From Pectobacterium carotovorum (GTDB lineage: Bacteria; Pseudomonadota; Gammaproteobacteria; Enterobacterales; Enterobacteriaceae), in NCBI GenBank assembly GCA_016415585.1, contig CP066552.1:558001-622000 (forward strand): a DNA stretch of 64,000 nt. Direction: 5' to 3'. The position numbers and the translations under genes were made by a program. Each line of letters starts with the position of its first letter. The stretch's first letter is position 1. The notes under the pieces were generated by a model, which was not told the origin of the DNA, ran no database searches, and was given only the letters and a program-made list of their open reading frames with translations. Positions 1-9,683 of the stretch are shown one piece after another.

Positions 1-2
1 AG

Positions 3-311
3 ATTCTGTCTAATGCCTGCTATAACCTGCTGGAAAAATGCGTCAACGGCATTACTGCTAACAAAGAAGTGTGTGAAGCTTACGTCTTCAACTCTATCGG
101 TATCGTGACCTACCTGAACCCATTCATTGGCCACCACAACGGCGATATCGTTGGGAAAATCTGTGCCGAAACCGGTAAGAGCGTACGTGAAGTGGTACTG
201 GAGCGCGGCCTGCTGACCGAAGAACAGTTGGACGACATTTTCTCCATCCAGAACCTGATGCACCCAGCTTACAAAGCCAAACGTTATACTGACGAAAACG
301 AAGCCGTATAA
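3..311 (+). CDS. aspA: aspartate ammonia-lyase, 3' end only
   Basis: The window opens inside this gene, so only the C-terminal 102 residues are present. The enzyme interconverts L-aspartate with fumarate and ammonia in the cytoplasm. The visible part is nearly identical to my memory of E. coli AspA, including the stretches [40 protein letters not shown] and the ending [12 protein letters not shown]. It ends in EAV where E. coli differs slightly. A strong intrinsic terminator follows within 25 bases. The reading frame is set by continuity from base 3; no start codon lies in the window. Confidence 0.96.
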   Translation: MLSNACYNLLEKCVNGITANKEVCEAYVFNSIGIVTYLNPFIGHHNGDIVGKICAETGKSVREVVLERGLLTEEQLDDIFSIQNLMHPAYKAKRYTDENEAV

Positions 312-331
312 TTTTCGTTTTCTGCCTCGCT

Positions 332-359
332 GGCCCGAAGGAAATTTCGGGCCTTTTTT
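332..359 (+). terminator. intrinsic terminator after aspA
   Basis: Perfect 8-bp stem GGCCCGAA/TTCGGGCC (332-339 with 346-353), a short GGAAAT loop and a run of six T. It sits just after the aspA stop and separates aspA from the exporter operon. Confidence 0.9.
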
Positions 360-673
360 GCCCACGATTTATGGTGTGGCGATGTTATTGTTGCCCACTT
401 AAATACTGGCATCGCAGATATACTGCGGCATATTCCTCATTGCGCCTCCCCCCTAAAAATAAATTTCCAATTCAACCCCTTATATTATTTGAATAATTGA
501 GAATTTAGACCAAAACTAGATCATCACAAAAATAATATGGGACACATTACCTGCAATACGCGGTTTGTTTACCTGACGTTAGACTTGTTTTTCCCACAAT
601 GTGCAAACGGACAAGCCTTGTGCTTCTTTCAGAAGGCTTATTTTTATCAATTTGGCGGTATTTGGGTAAAAGG
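360..673. other. AT-rich intergenic region before the exporter operon
   Basis: About 310 bases with no convincing gene. An open frame extends back from the TolC-like gene to a GTG/ATG near 599, but that stretch reads as non-secretory N-terminal sequence. The region probably holds the operon promoter. I could not assign a specific operator. Confidence 0.5.
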
Positions 674-2110
674 ATGATTTCATCAAGCATGCCTCAAATA
701 ACACACGGAAAAATCCAGATTTTGACTTATTTCCCCGTCGCGTTGCTATTGTTGCTGTGCTGGTCGTCCACGGCATTTGGGCAAACTATCTCGTTTAATC
801 AGGCTTGGGTTCGCCTGCTACAAAGTGATGACAGCATTGCTGCTGAACACGCTGGGGTCGATCGCGCACAGTTTTTGAAAGAATCCGCCAAAGGACTTTA
901 TTGGCCGCAAGTCAACGTAGGCGCAAACTATACGCGGCTTGATAAACCTGTCGAACTGGATGCGCGTGACTTAAACCCACTGTCTAATCACCGGGACATT
1001 TTCGCTGCGCTAAATCAGCTGATTAATATCAACGGCAATCCCTTCGTCACCCGTTTCACAGAACAAAATGTGGTCACTAGCTCCGTTCAGGTCGTCTGGC
1101 CGTTATTCACCGGAGGCCGGATTGATGCTGCGCAGTCAATTCGGGCTGCGCAGGTGAATGAGGCGGAGCAGATGCTCATTGTCCGCACGCTGGCTCAGTT
1201 TGAGGCGCTGGCACAGACTTACTACGGCGTAGTGATGGCACATCAGGTGATGAAGACGCGTCAGGATATAGAAAAAGGCATGGCGCAGCACTATGAGCAC
1301 GCCCGTAAGTTGGAGGCTCAAGGCCAAATCGCCAGAGTCGAGGTGTTGTCTGCCCAATCCGCTTACGACATGGCGCGTATTGAGACACAAAAAGCGCGGC
1401 GCAGTATGGAGACGACCGAAATGGTCTTCGCGAAGTTGATCAAGACCGAAGGCGCAACGCCGTCTTCTTCGCTGTTCGTCAACAAAATGCTGCCCGAACT
1501 GCCCGCCTTGGTGAAACAAACTCTCAATACACACCCTGGACTAAAGGTACTCTCTGCCAAGCGCGATCAGGCCAAGGATCTTATCCGTATTGAACGTGCT
1601 AAATACGCCCCCGACGTCTTTCTGTTCGGCAATTATCAACTCTATGAACAGGACACGCTGGCCGCCAGAACCACACCGGACTGGATGGTGGGCGTCGGCG
1701 TTTCCGTCCCGCTCATCAGCCGTGAAGGCCGTTCTGACAATATCGCTGCCGCCAAAAGCGCAGAAATGCAGGTTAACCATCTGGAAGCCGATATGCGGCA
1801 AAATCTTGAAATAATGGTCGAGAGCACATGGAGAGAAGCTCGACTAGCGCTGGAAGAGTTCAATTCTCTGTCTTCGACGGAAAAGCTGGCCGAAGAGAAC
1901 GTCCGGTTACGCAACAAGGCGTTTATGCAGGGGATGTCGACCTCGCTGGACGTCGTCGATGCGCTGAATCAGCTCGCCGGAGCCAAAACACAGCGCGCTT
2001 CCGCAGCCTATCGCTACGTGGTTTCCATCGCCAGATTAATGGCCATTTCCGGCCAGATAAACCGCTTCGCTGACTATCAGATCCACTATGCCATACAGGT
2101 GATGCCATGA
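674..2110 (+). CDS. TolC-family outer membrane efflux protein
   Basis: Predicted outer membrane channel of a tripartite exporter. The chosen ATG at 674 gives about 478 residues, a usual OEP-family length, and a signal peptide with a hydrophobic core (VALLLLLCW) ending near STAFGQ. The mature protein shows two OEP-type halves rich in coiled-coil heptads (ALAQTYYGVVMAHQV; later LAEENVRLRNKAF and SLDVVDALNQL). The frame stays open back to 599, so a longer start is possible; ATG 689 is another candidate. The stop overlaps the start of the adaptor gene by four bases, so the two are translationally coupled. Substrate unknown. Confidence 0.88.
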   Translation: MISSSMPQITHGKIQILTYFPVALLLLLCWSSTAFGQTISFNQAWVRLLQSDDSIAAEHAGVDRAQFLKESAKGLYWPQVNVGANYTRLDKPVELDARDLNPLSNHRDIFAALNQLININGNPFVTRFTEQNVVTSSVQVVWPLFTGGRIDAAQSIRAAQVNEAEQMLIVRTLAQFEALAQTYYGVVMAHQVMKTRQDIEKGMAQHYEHARKLEAQGQIARVEVLSAQSAYDMARIETQKARRSMETTEMVFAKLIKTEGATPSSSLFVNKMLPELPALVKQTLNTHPGLKVLSAKRDQAKDLIRIERAKYAPDVFLFGNYQLYEQDTLAARTTPDWMVGVGVSVPLISREGRSDNIAAAKSAEMQVNHLEADMRQNLEIMVESTWREARLALEEFNSLSSTEKLAEENVRLRNKAFMQGMSTSLDVVDALNQLAGAKTQRASAAYRYVVSIARLMAISGQINRFADYQIHYAIQVMP

Positions 2111-3108
2111 CACAACCACACCAGCCCTCTTCACGTTCAACGCGCAAATGGCTCCTTCAGGCCGTCCTGCTGATTGTGGTTGTCTGGGTCGCTTATCGCT
2201 TCTGGCTTGCCTATCAGCCCGAACCAATACGTTTACAGGGGCAAATCGAAGCACAGCAGTACTCGGTATCTTCAAAAGTGGCAGGCCGTATCGCAGACGT
2301 GCAGGTACAAAAAGGTCAGCAACTAGACGTGGGTGAGCTTGTCTTCACTCTCCTGACGCCGGAACTGGACGCGAAGCTGGAGCAGGCGAAAGCGGGTGAG
2401 GCCGCAGCGGGGGCCGTTGCGCTGGAAGCTCAAAAAGGCGCGCGTGAACAGCAAATCGCCGCCGCAAAAGATCAGTGGCAAAAAGCTAAAGCCGGTTCCG
2501 AGCTAAGCCATAAGACCTATCTACGCGTGCAAAACCTCTATCAGGAAGGTGTGCTGCCGCTGCAAAAACGGGATGAAGCGAAAGCCTCATGGGAGGCCGC
2601 ACGCTATACCGAGGGGATGGCGTGGCAAGAATACCAAATGGCATTGGAAGGTACGCGGAAAGAAACGCGGGTGGCCGCAGAGGAAAAAGTCCGCATGGCT
2701 GCTGGCTCTGTTGCTGAGGTGGAAGCCTATCTGGCAGAAGCACGCGTCGTCAGCCCACACACTGGCGAGGTCAGCAATGTGCTGCTGCGCAGCGGCGAAA
2801 TTGCGCCGCAGGGCTTTCCTGTGGTCACGCTACTGGATATGAGCGACATCTGGATCCAACTGGCGGTACGCGAAGATCTTCTTGAGCGTTTTGCGATGGG
2901 CACCGAATTTGAAGCGAGTATCCCAGCGCTAAACAATCAGACATTCCGATTTAAGGTGTCTTACGTTTCCGTCATGGGGGAGTTCGCCACATGGCGAGCA
3001 ACGGACACCCGACAAGGATTTGATATGCGGACATTTGAAGTAGAAGCGCGTCCGATTCAGCCAATTAACGGTCTGCGCGTTGGCATGAGCGCGCTGGTAG
3101 AAATGTGA
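2107..3108 (+). CDS. HlyD/EmrA-type membrane fusion protein
   Basis: Periplasmic adaptor linking inner membrane permeases to the TolC-like channel. It has one N-terminal membrane anchor (residues 14-32, WLLQAVLLIVVVWVAYRFW), a split biotinyl-lipoyl-like domain (VSSKVAGRIADVQVQKGQ near residues 50-68 and its partner VVSPHTGEVSNVLLRSGE near 214-232) and a long alpha-helical hairpin between them, followed by a beta-barrel. The length of 333 residues is typical of YhiI/YbhG-like adaptors. It overlaps the upstream gene (ATGA) and the downstream permease (TGATG), the mark of a single operon. Confidence 0.9.
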   Translation: MTQPHQPSSRSTRKWLLQAVLLIVVVWVAYRFWLAYQPEPIRLQGQIEAQQYSVSSKVAGRIADVQVQKGQQLDVGELVFTLLTPELDAKLEQAKAGEAAAGAVALEAQKGAREQQIAAAKDQWQKAKAGSELSHKTYLRVQNLYQEGVLPLQKRDEAKASWEAARYTEGMAWQEYQMALEGTRKETRVAAEEKVRMAAGSVAEVEAYLAEARVVSPHTGEVSNVLLRSGEIAPQGFPVVTLLDMSDIWIQLAVREDLLERFAMGTEFEASIPALNNQTFRFKVSYVSVMGEFATWRATDTRQGFDMRTFEVEARPIQPINGLRVGMSALVEM

Positions 3109-4226
3109 TGATGCACGAATGGAGGGCGTTGTGGCGTGACCGCTGGGGAATGGCTTTAGCGCTCTGGTTGCCACTTGTCACAATGTTGATTACCTGGTGG
3201 ACGCTATCTGGGGCGATTGTTCGTGAACTTCCCATCGGCCTGATCGATCTGGATAACAGCACGATGTCGCGCCAGTTTGCCAGAGAACTACATGCTTCGC
3301 CCTCTTTCAACCTGAACCATGAGTTCTCAGCGGTGGCAGAAGGCGCAATGTCATTACGCGGTGGGGAGATCTACGCGCTGGTGGTGATCCCACGCCACTT
3401 TGAGCGCGATATCCGCCAGGGAACGTTACCAACCATCACCGCATGGAATAACGGGCAATTCGTTTTGGTTGCAAAAGTCATTAACAGCTCGCTGGCGCTG
3501 GTGGCAGGAACATTCAACGGGCAGATCGCCGTGGTACAGGCATTGTCTCAAGGGGCGGCCATGCCTGAAGCCAAAGGGCTGGCAGTGCCGGTTGGTGGGC
3601 AGACTAGCGCGTTGTTTAACCAAAACTCCAACTACGCCCAGTTTTTGCTGAACGCGATTATCCCCTCGATTTGGTCAATTTTGCTCGCGCTATATGGCCT
3701 GAATACGCTGGCTCGGGAGGATCGCCATGGAGTGCACTGGGTGCCAGAGAACTATACTGCGATCATCAGTGCTAAATTCCTGACACACTGGTTGATCGGC
3801 TGGGTATGGGGCGGGATCTGGAGCTATGCACTGTATAGCCTGCTTGGTTATCCGCTTAACGGCTCGCCATTATTGCTATTTGTCTCAATCGGCATGACAG
3901 CAGGTGCCTGCGTTGCATTGGGCATGGCTTTCTATGCGCTGATTCGCGACCCGGCACGTGCCGTCTCTATCGTTGGGGCGTTAATGGCCCCCGGACTGGC
4001 GTTCATGGGCATCACCTTTCCGGCCTCGGCAATGGAGACCTTCGCTACATTCTGGCGACAGCTGCTGCCCGTCGCCCATTACGGTGATATCGCGATTGCC
4101 ATCACCAGCTACGGTGCCGGAATTGTTCAGATCGCGCCCGCTCTGGCGGCACTTGCTTTATTCTGGCTGCTGCTACCGCTCACCCTCTGGCGCTACCGAT
4201 CCAGTGACAAGGAGGCGACATGCTGA
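3108..4226 (+). CDS. ABC-2 type transporter permease (first of pair)
   Basis: Inner membrane permease of the YhhJ/YbhS/YbhR type. It has an N-terminal transmembrane helix (residues about 12-35), a large periplasmic loop with the family phrase PIGLIDLDNSTMSRQF, and five C-terminal hydrophobic segments ending in FWLLLPLTLWRYR. The frame also has a GTG three bases earlier; ATG 3108 overlaps the adaptor stop and is preferred. It overlaps the next permease gene by seven bases. Such permeases normally work with an ATPase subunit, and none is encoded here. Confidence 0.87.
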   Translation: MMHEWRALWRDRWGMALALWLPLVTMLITWWTLSGAIVRELPIGLIDLDNSTMSRQFARELHASPSFNLNHEFSAVAEGAMSLRGGEIYALVVIPRHFERDIRQGTLPTITAWNNGQFVLVAKVINSSLALVAGTFNGQIAVVQALSQGAAMPEAKGLAVPVGGQTSALFNQNSNYAQFLLNAIIPSIWSILLALYGLNTLAREDRHGVHWVPENYTAIISAKFLTHWLIGWVWGGIWSYALYSLLGYPLNGSPLLLFVSIGMTAGACVALGMAFYALIRDPARAVSIVGALMAPGLAFMGITFPASAMETFATFWRQLLPVAHYGDIAIAITSYGAGIVQIAPALAALALFWLLLPLTLWRYRSSDKEATC

Positions 4227-5395
4227 CCTTTACCGACATCATCCGGTTTGAGTTGCGTAGTGTGCTGAGAGATCCGACAATCCTGCTCACTCTATTTGGC
4301 GGCATTCTGCTCTATTCCTTTCTCTATCCGCGACCTTACCTTGCTCAAACGCCGCGCGAACTGCCGGTAGTGCTGGTCGATGAGGATGGCACCCAGCTCT
4401 CGCGCCGTCTGGCATTTATGGCTGACTCTACGCCAGAGATACAGTTGGTGGCACAGCGCAATTCGTTGGATGAAGCAAAAGCGTTGCTTCTGCATGGCGA
4501 AGTAAAAGGCATTCTCTACATTCCCCGTCACTTCTATCGCGATATCATGCAGGGAAAAAGTGTCACTGTAAGCTATTCAGCAGACGCCAGCTACTTCCTG
4601 ATCTACGGTGCAATCGCGCAGTCTCTGGCGACGGTCGGTGGCACTGTGGGGGCGCAGATTAAAGTCGCACGGCTGCTTACTCAGGGGGAAGGCATACCTG
4701 CTGCCAGTGCGCAATGGCAGGCTGCATCCCTGAATGTTGTCCCAGTATTCAACCCGACCATGGGCTATATCAACTATGTGGTTCCCGGTGTTTTCATGTT
4801 GATACTGCACCAGATTTTATTAATGGGATGCGGCCTGCTTGGCGCAGGGCAGAATCAGCGAGCACAGTCAGGAGCCGTTCGCTATTGGCAATATGCGACA
4901 CCGTGGCGTTTGCTTCTGGCTCGCACAATAATCGTTGGTGGAGCCTACCAGCTCTCGTTACTCTACATGCTTGGTTTTTGTCTCGATGCCTACGGCATCG
5001 CACGTGAAGCGAAAATGAGCCAACTGCTTCTGTTTGCGCTGCCCTTTCTGCTGGCTACGCTGTGGCTTGGTGTGGCGTTGGGAAGTGCTTTTATGCGCAA
5101 AGATCTTCCCAGCCAGGCGGTGCTGCTGTCTTCCATCCCTATCGTGTTTCTATCCGGCTTCATTTGGCCTGTGGAGATGATTCCTGCGCCTCTGAACTGG
5201 TTTGCACAGTGGGTGCCCGCTGTCTTCACCATTCAGGGAATATTGCGTCTTAATCAGATGGGAGCCGATTTTTCCCAGGTTAGCGCATTTTGGTGGCATT
5301 TATGGATGCTTGCTGCGCTATACGGGCTACTGGCGTGGGGAATGCTAGGGTATCGGCAGCGGCAATATCGTAGAGAACATCAGGCCGCACGCTGA
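4220..5395 (+). CDS. ABC-2 type transporter permease (second of pair)
   Basis: Second ABC-2 permease, 391 residues, with the same architecture as its neighbour: one N-terminal helix, an extracytoplasmic domain with ELPVVLVDEDGTQLSR, then five membrane segments. The two proteins are clearly related, and a heterodimer is the natural reading. GGAGGCGACATG gives a good ribosome binding site. It is the last gene of the four-gene operon; an inverted repeat follows the stop. What is exported cannot be told from the sequence. Confidence 0.87.
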   Translation: MLTFTDIIRFELRSVLRDPTILLTLFGGILLYSFLYPRPYLAQTPRELPVVLVDEDGTQLSRRLAFMADSTPEIQLVAQRNSLDEAKALLLHGEVKGILYIPRHFYRDIMQGKSVTVSYSADASYFLIYGAIAQSLATVGGTVGAQIKVARLLTQGEGIPAASAQWQAASLNVVPVFNPTMGYINYVVPGVFMLILHQILLMGCGLLGAGQNQRAQSGAVRYWQYATPWRLLLARTIIVGGAYQLSLLYMLGFCLDAYGIAREAKMSQLLLFALPFLLATLWLGVALGSAFMRKDLPSQAVLLSSIPIVFLSGFIWPVEMIPAPLNWFAQWVPAVFTIQGILRLNQMGADFSQVSAFWWHLWMLAALYGLLAWGMLGYRQRQYRREHQAAR

Positions 5396-5410
5396 ACGTT
5401 GGTAAATTAA

Positions 5411-5434
5411 TGTCCCGGCAGACACACCGGGACA
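5411..5434. terminator. hairpin between convergent genes
   Basis: Stem TGTCCCGG/CCGGGACA (5411-5418 with 5427-5434) lies between the convergent permease and hydrolase stops. It has few T residues, so it is a weak or bidirectional terminator at best. Confidence 0.5.
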
Positions 5435-5442
5435 CAAGAGGT

Positions 5443-6603
5443 TTAAGGTTTTGTTGTATCGGCCCGCAAGTTTTTCAACACAAAGGGAACAGAATCACGC
5501 AGTGAAACGTTAACCGTTTCGCTGTGGCTCATGCCTTTGTATTCATATACATCTGCTGATGTTCCTGCACCAACGACGTCACTTGCAAAGTGGCGCTGCA
5601 TAGCAGTAGGCACATTGATGTCGCTGGTTCCAATCCCGATAAAAACCGGTTGGTTAATGTTTAGTGTGTTATAGCGTAAACTCGCGGTTTGGCTATCCAG
5701 TAATTTCTGAATTGCAGGCTTAAGGCTATTCCCGGCATTTAGCCCTTCGGCCATCACCTTTTGTGTCAGCTCGCCGATACACATTGTACGTGCGTCAGCG
5801 ACAACAGCAGCGGCTTTCGGCGTGAAGTAATCATCGGCATTCAGCCCCTTTTTTGTATCGGCTGCCGACAGATAGATATACATCACATAAGGAATCTTAG
5901 GATCGCCGCCCTCTTTTACACCGCTTTCTCCGGCAAAAAGCGCTGCCGCAGAGGTTTTGTCATCAAAATAGGGCGTGCCAGTTAGTACGGTCGATACGAT
6001 ATGCAGATTCGGCGCATAATCTGGCTGATAGCCTGCTGTCGCAAAGGCCGCGTGCGCCCCCTGCGACTGCCCGACCAGAGTCAATTGATTACGCAGTGGG
6101 AAGGTGCTAAGCGCGGCTTTCACACTATCCAACACGCTCCATGCTTCCCCTCGGGCATTAAGGTAGTGATGCAGCCCAGTAGATCCTAGCCCTGCATAAT
6201 CCGGTGCTACAATCGCAAACCCCAGTGACAGCCAGGTATTCAGATACTGCACATCCCGTTCTGAACGCGGATTGAGAGACGGTGCGCAGGAGGTTCCCAC
6301 GCCAACCGTCCCATGTGTCCATACCACAACCGGCCAACCCCCTTTTGGCATTTCACCTTTCGGGATGAAAACGGCACCGGTGTCTTCCCGTAGGCTTTTA
6401 CCATCTACCCCACTCAGAGAGCGATACCGGATCAGATATTGTTCCGCCGCTTCCTGTAGGCCATTTTTCTCATCCAACGCCGTTTTTTCTATCAAGGTGC
6501 CCGGTGCTTTCGTGTTTGCGAAAGAAAACTGAGCCATCATACCGGCAGATATGACAAAAAATAACGTTAAGAGTTTTTGTTTTATCTTAGGCAAACGGAA
6601 CAT
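5443..6603 (-). CDS. secreted alpha/beta hydrolase, secretory lipase-like
   Basis: Predicted exported serine hydrolase of 386 residues. A signal peptide (LLTLFFVISAGMMAQFSFA) covers roughly residues 10-30. The nucleophile elbow GQSQG lies near residue 190, after a WTHGTVGVG oxyanion-type loop near residue 95, and a late MSHSE near residue 362 could supply the catalytic His. This resembles the secretory lipase (LIP) group of alpha/beta hydrolases. GGAGAG sits seven bases before the ATG. It is monocistronic, convergent with the exporter operon. The natural substrate (lipid, ester or plant-derived compound) cannot be read from sequence. Confidence 0.82.
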   Translation of the reverse strand: MFRLPKIKQKLLTLFFVISAGMMAQFSFANTKAPGTLIEKTALDEKNGLQEAAEQYLIRYRSLSGVDGKSLREDTGAVFIPKGEMPKGGWPVVVWTHGTVGVGTSCAPSLNPRSERDVQYLNTWLSLGFAIVAPDYAGLGSTGLHHYLNARGEAWSVLDSVKAALSTFPLRNQLTLVGQSQGAHAAFATAGYQPDYAPNLHIVSTVLTGTPYFDDKTSAAALFAGESGVKEGGDPKIPYVMYIYLSAADTKKGLNADDYFTPKAAAVVADARTMCIGELTQKVMAEGLNAGNSLKPAIQKLLDSQTASLRYNTLNINQPVFIGIGTSDINVPTAMQRHFASDVVGAGTSADVYEYKGMSHSETVNVSLRDSVPFVLKNLRADTTKP

Positions 6604-6888
6604 TACATCTCTCCAGAGTTATTTGATTTGGTATCACCCTAAAAGATAGCTCAATTATTTATTACTGATGCTTTTATTAGAAAGCTCAATAACTAGCTAA
6701 TTTTTTGGTAAAAGTAAGCCAACGCTATTGCGATCTTCACATTGGCGCGACTGACATCGGGCTGGTAGTCGAATGTTAACAGGGTGGACCTATACGCTTT
6801 TGATACAGCGAATCATTCGAATGGTAATGTGCGGCTCCCGGAGCATGCTATGCAATATGTGTTCGGAAGCCGCTACTGAGAAGAGGAG

Positions 6889-8010
6889 TTATTCGTCGAA
6901 GAACCAATAACCCTGATTAACCAGCGCGGTTAGTTCAGCCACAAAAGCCGGGTTCTCTAACGCCTTGCCCAGCTCTTGTTTACCGAGAACGGTATAACGA
7001 CATAACGCATCAGCCGCTTTCGGATCGACTGTGTCCAAGCGTTCGCTGTTGATGAAGTAGCTATCGCCAACTTCCAGCACCCGCAGTCCGCTCAGGCGTG
7101 TCAACACTCCGCCGTCCATCAGTGCGCCCACCACCTCATCTTGCTCGTAAGGCGGCTCTGCGGGAGCGATATCCAGCTCATGGCGCGGTGTTGTTACAAA
7201 GCGGCCGAACCACTCTTTAAGCGCTTCCGGCTGATTAATCACATCGTTCATCATCTCGCGCAGACGGTCAAGCTCATAGGCTTCAACCCGCCCCGGATGC
7301 TCCCGACAGGTTAAATCAGGGTCGCTATAGTGCTCACCGCCGAGATCGTTTTCCAGCACGTAGTCAGCGAAGCTGCTAATTAAGTCTCTGCCGTTCGGTC
7401 CACGGAATCCTACTGAGTAGTTGAGCGCGGTTTCGTGAGTGAAGCCATCGTGCGGGAAGCCTGGTGGAATATAGAGGATGTCGCCCGGTTCAAGATCTTC
7501 ATCAATAATTGGCGGGAAGGGATCGACATGCAGCAACGCAGGATGCGAGCAGAACTGACGCATCGGCAGCTTGTCACCCACACGCCAACGACGGCTGCCC
7601 ATCCCCTGAATGATAAAGACATCATACTGATCGATATGCGGACCCACGCCGCCGCCCGGTACGGAAAAGGAGATCATCAGGTCATCTAAACGCCAGTCCG
7701 GCAACACACGGAACGGACTCACGAGTTCAGCAGATGGCGCATGCCAGTGATTCACCGCCTGAGCCAGCAGCGACCAACCCGTTTCACCCAAGTTATCAAA
7801 ATGCTCAAACGGCCCGTTGCTGGCCTGCCACTGACCATTTTTATGGCTGACCAAACGGCTATCGACCTCCGGCTCCATCGCCAGACCCGCCAGCTCATCC
7901 GGCGTAATTGGATCGACAAAATTCGGGAAAGCGTTCTTCAATACAACAGGTTTTTTTTGCCAGTATTTTTCTAAGAATTCAGGCCAGTTAAGATTAAGTT
8001 GGTAAGTCAT
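6889..8010 (-). CDS. roxA: 50S ribosomal protein L16 arginine 3-hydroxylase
   Basis: JmjC-type 2-oxoglutarate/Fe(II) oxygenase that hydroxylates an arginine of ribosomal protein L16 (E. coli YcfD/RoxA). The length of 373 residues equals the E. coli protein. The iron ligands are all in place: His125 and Asp127 in GPHIDQYD, and His187 in PPGFPHDGF. The N-terminus (NLNWPEFLEKYWQKKP) and the C-terminal winged-helix region are also family-like. It stands alone, 285 bases upstream of the hydrolase gene. Ribosome binding site weak. Confidence 0.95.
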   Translation of the reverse strand: MTYQLNLNWPEFLEKYWQKKPVVLKNAFPNFVDPITPDELAGLAMEPEVDSRLVSHKNGQWQASNGPFEHFDNLGETGWSLLAQAVNHWHAPSAELVSPFRVLPDWRLDDLMISFSVPGGGVGPHIDQYDVFIIQGMGSRRWRVGDKLPMRQFCSHPALLHVDPFPPIIDEDLEPGDILYIPPGFPHDGFTHETALNYSVGFRGPNGRDLISSFADYVLENDLGGEHYSDPDLTCREHPGRVEAYELDRLREMMNDVINQPEALKEWFGRFVTTPRHELDIAPAEPPYEQDEVVGALMDGGVLTRLSGLRVLEVGDSYFINSERLDTVDPKAADALCRYTVLGKQELGKALENPAFVAELTALVNQGYWFFDE

Positions 8011-8451
8011 GCGTCCACACCAGTGAGAAGAGAAACAGGCTTGATTATAAAGAACGTAAGGCCAGTGTAACTTTGTTATTGGTCAATGAGATGGGGATTC
8101 AACGAGGTATAAAGGTAAATTTTTCGGGAAAGAGTTTGACCAGCCAATAGCTAGCCTTCGGCAGCAGGATGTATCTCCTTTCATCTTAATGAATTTATTC
8201 AGGTAAGCGATTTTTAGCCAACACATATGTAACTTGAAGTGTGTTGGGAACGCCTATTTAATATTTTCCTTTATTGATTAATAACATAATGATTTTATTC
8301 AATATCTAAAAATATAAACTGATACATAAAAATTTTATGCTTAATAATCCTCTAACAAAATTATTGCCGATTTTAACGTTACTAAGATCTTTGCTGTAAA
8401 TTTTTAAGCATTGTTATAACTACAGTATTCTATTAAAATAACGGATTATCT
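8011..8451. other. AT-rich intergenic region
   Basis: About 440 bases between roxA and the metalloprotease-like gene. Base composition becomes strongly AT-rich from about 8230 onward, matching the foreign-looking gene that follows. No gene, RNA or clear terminator is seen. Confidence 0.5.
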
Positions 8452-9645
8452 TTATTCGGTATCACCAAAACATGCCCCTTCTTTCCCCCTACCTTTTTCG
8501 TCAAAAAATGATTGAATGTCTGCTATATTCAGGAATTGTGACTTTGTGTCTACGTTCTTAATTAATTTTGATAATTTATTCATTTTTTTCATATCAGGAA
8601 TGCCAAACCCTGCGAGCTGTAATATAAAGACTGCATTTGTGTCTGCATTAGAAAAAGCCATTTTTTTCAATTTAGATTTATTATTCAAAAACATCTTAAA
8701 TGACTCAAAATGTAAATTTTTTGGATTTAAATTCATTTTTATGACTTCATCATCTTTGTAAAATGATGGGCCGAATGTATATTTATTAAAATTTAAAAAA
8801 CTACCATTAGCACTTATAGACAGATCGATGGTTTTCTTATTTAATGCATCAAAAGTACTCATATCATGTAGTCTTTCATTATCTCTAGTTATAGATAGCT
8901 TTGGCGTTCTATGATAAAAATAATCTTTAGAACCTAATGAATGTGATATTTCATGAAGGAAAATATGCGAAATTGTTGCGCTATCAGCTTTAAAAATGGA
9001 GTTATAGATAATGATTTTCTTTGTTAAGCTAGAGTAAGATGCCAAACTTTCATCTGGATACATATCTCTGGAAAATATAAATTCATCGTCCATTTTAGAA
9101 CAAAAAAAATCAACAGCAGAATTCAATTTCACGACACTTTCAGCTAGAATTTGAGCATCAGACTTATCAATGATTAGTCCTATTTTTCTCTTATAAAACT
9201 CAGTAAGTTCGAGATGTGAGAGATTTTGCATGTTGATCATTGCCATATTACATATTTTTTTAGAATTATTTAATGTATCCTTTATAATCAAATAACAACC
9301 AGGATTGATCTCCCGCAAATAAGAGATAGGTGCTACCCAACTATATATATTTTTTCCTATTAAAAAATGATTTCTTATCTTAAATATCCCATCATCGTGA
9401 GATTGATAGGGTAATCGTGAGGTTTTATTATGATTATCTTTGAATAAAGATTCATTCAGGAGTTTACAATGGTCATTCTTACTTTTTTTGACAAATTTGC
9501 TTAAGCATATATCACTACTATTTGTAACAGATTTCAACTGACCGTTCAGGAAGGATATTTTCTTGTCAATACGGGGACACACTCGATCTTCAACGAAGCA
9601 AATGGAATGCAGCTTAGAATGAGTTCCCGAACTTACTTTATTCAT
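8452..9645 (-). CDS. candidate zinc metalloprotease, unknown family
   Basis: A 397-residue protein I do not recognise. Near residue 231 is FLHEISHSLGSKDYFY, a HExxH zinc motif followed by GSKDY. The spacing HExxHxxGxxD fits a metzincin-like site with Asp as third ligand, and the GS-KDY part also recalls the GTxDxxY element of M35 aspzincins. No signal peptide is visible. The protein is rich in Lys, Asn, Ser and Ile and the DNA is much more AT-rich than its neighbours, which suggests horizontal transfer. ATG 9645 is preferred over GTG 9651 because AGGAAG lies ten bases upstream. It could be a toxin or secreted effector; only the motif is seen, the role is inferred. Confidence 0.6.
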   Translation of the reverse strand: MNKVSSGTHSKLHSICFVEDRVCPRIDKKISFLNGQLKSVTNSSDICLSKFVKKSKNDHCKLLNESLFKDNHNKTSRLPYQSHDDGIFKIRNHFLIGKNIYSWVAPISYLREINPGCYLIIKDTLNNSKKICNMAMINMQNLSHLELTEFYKRKIGLIIDKSDAQILAESVVKLNSAVDFFCSKMDDEFIFSRDMYPDESLASYSSLTKKIIIYNSIFKADSATISHIFLHEISHSLGSKDYFYHRTPKLSITRDNERLHDMSTFDALNKKTIDLSISANGSFLNFNKYTFGPSFYKDDEVIKMNLNPKNLHFESFKMFLNNKSKLKKMAFSNADTNAVFILQLAGFGIPDMKKMNKLSKLIKNVDTKSQFLNIADIQSFFDEKGRGKEGACFGDTE

Positions 9646-9683
9646 AAACACAGCTTCCTATGCTTGACGAGCTACTGAGTACC

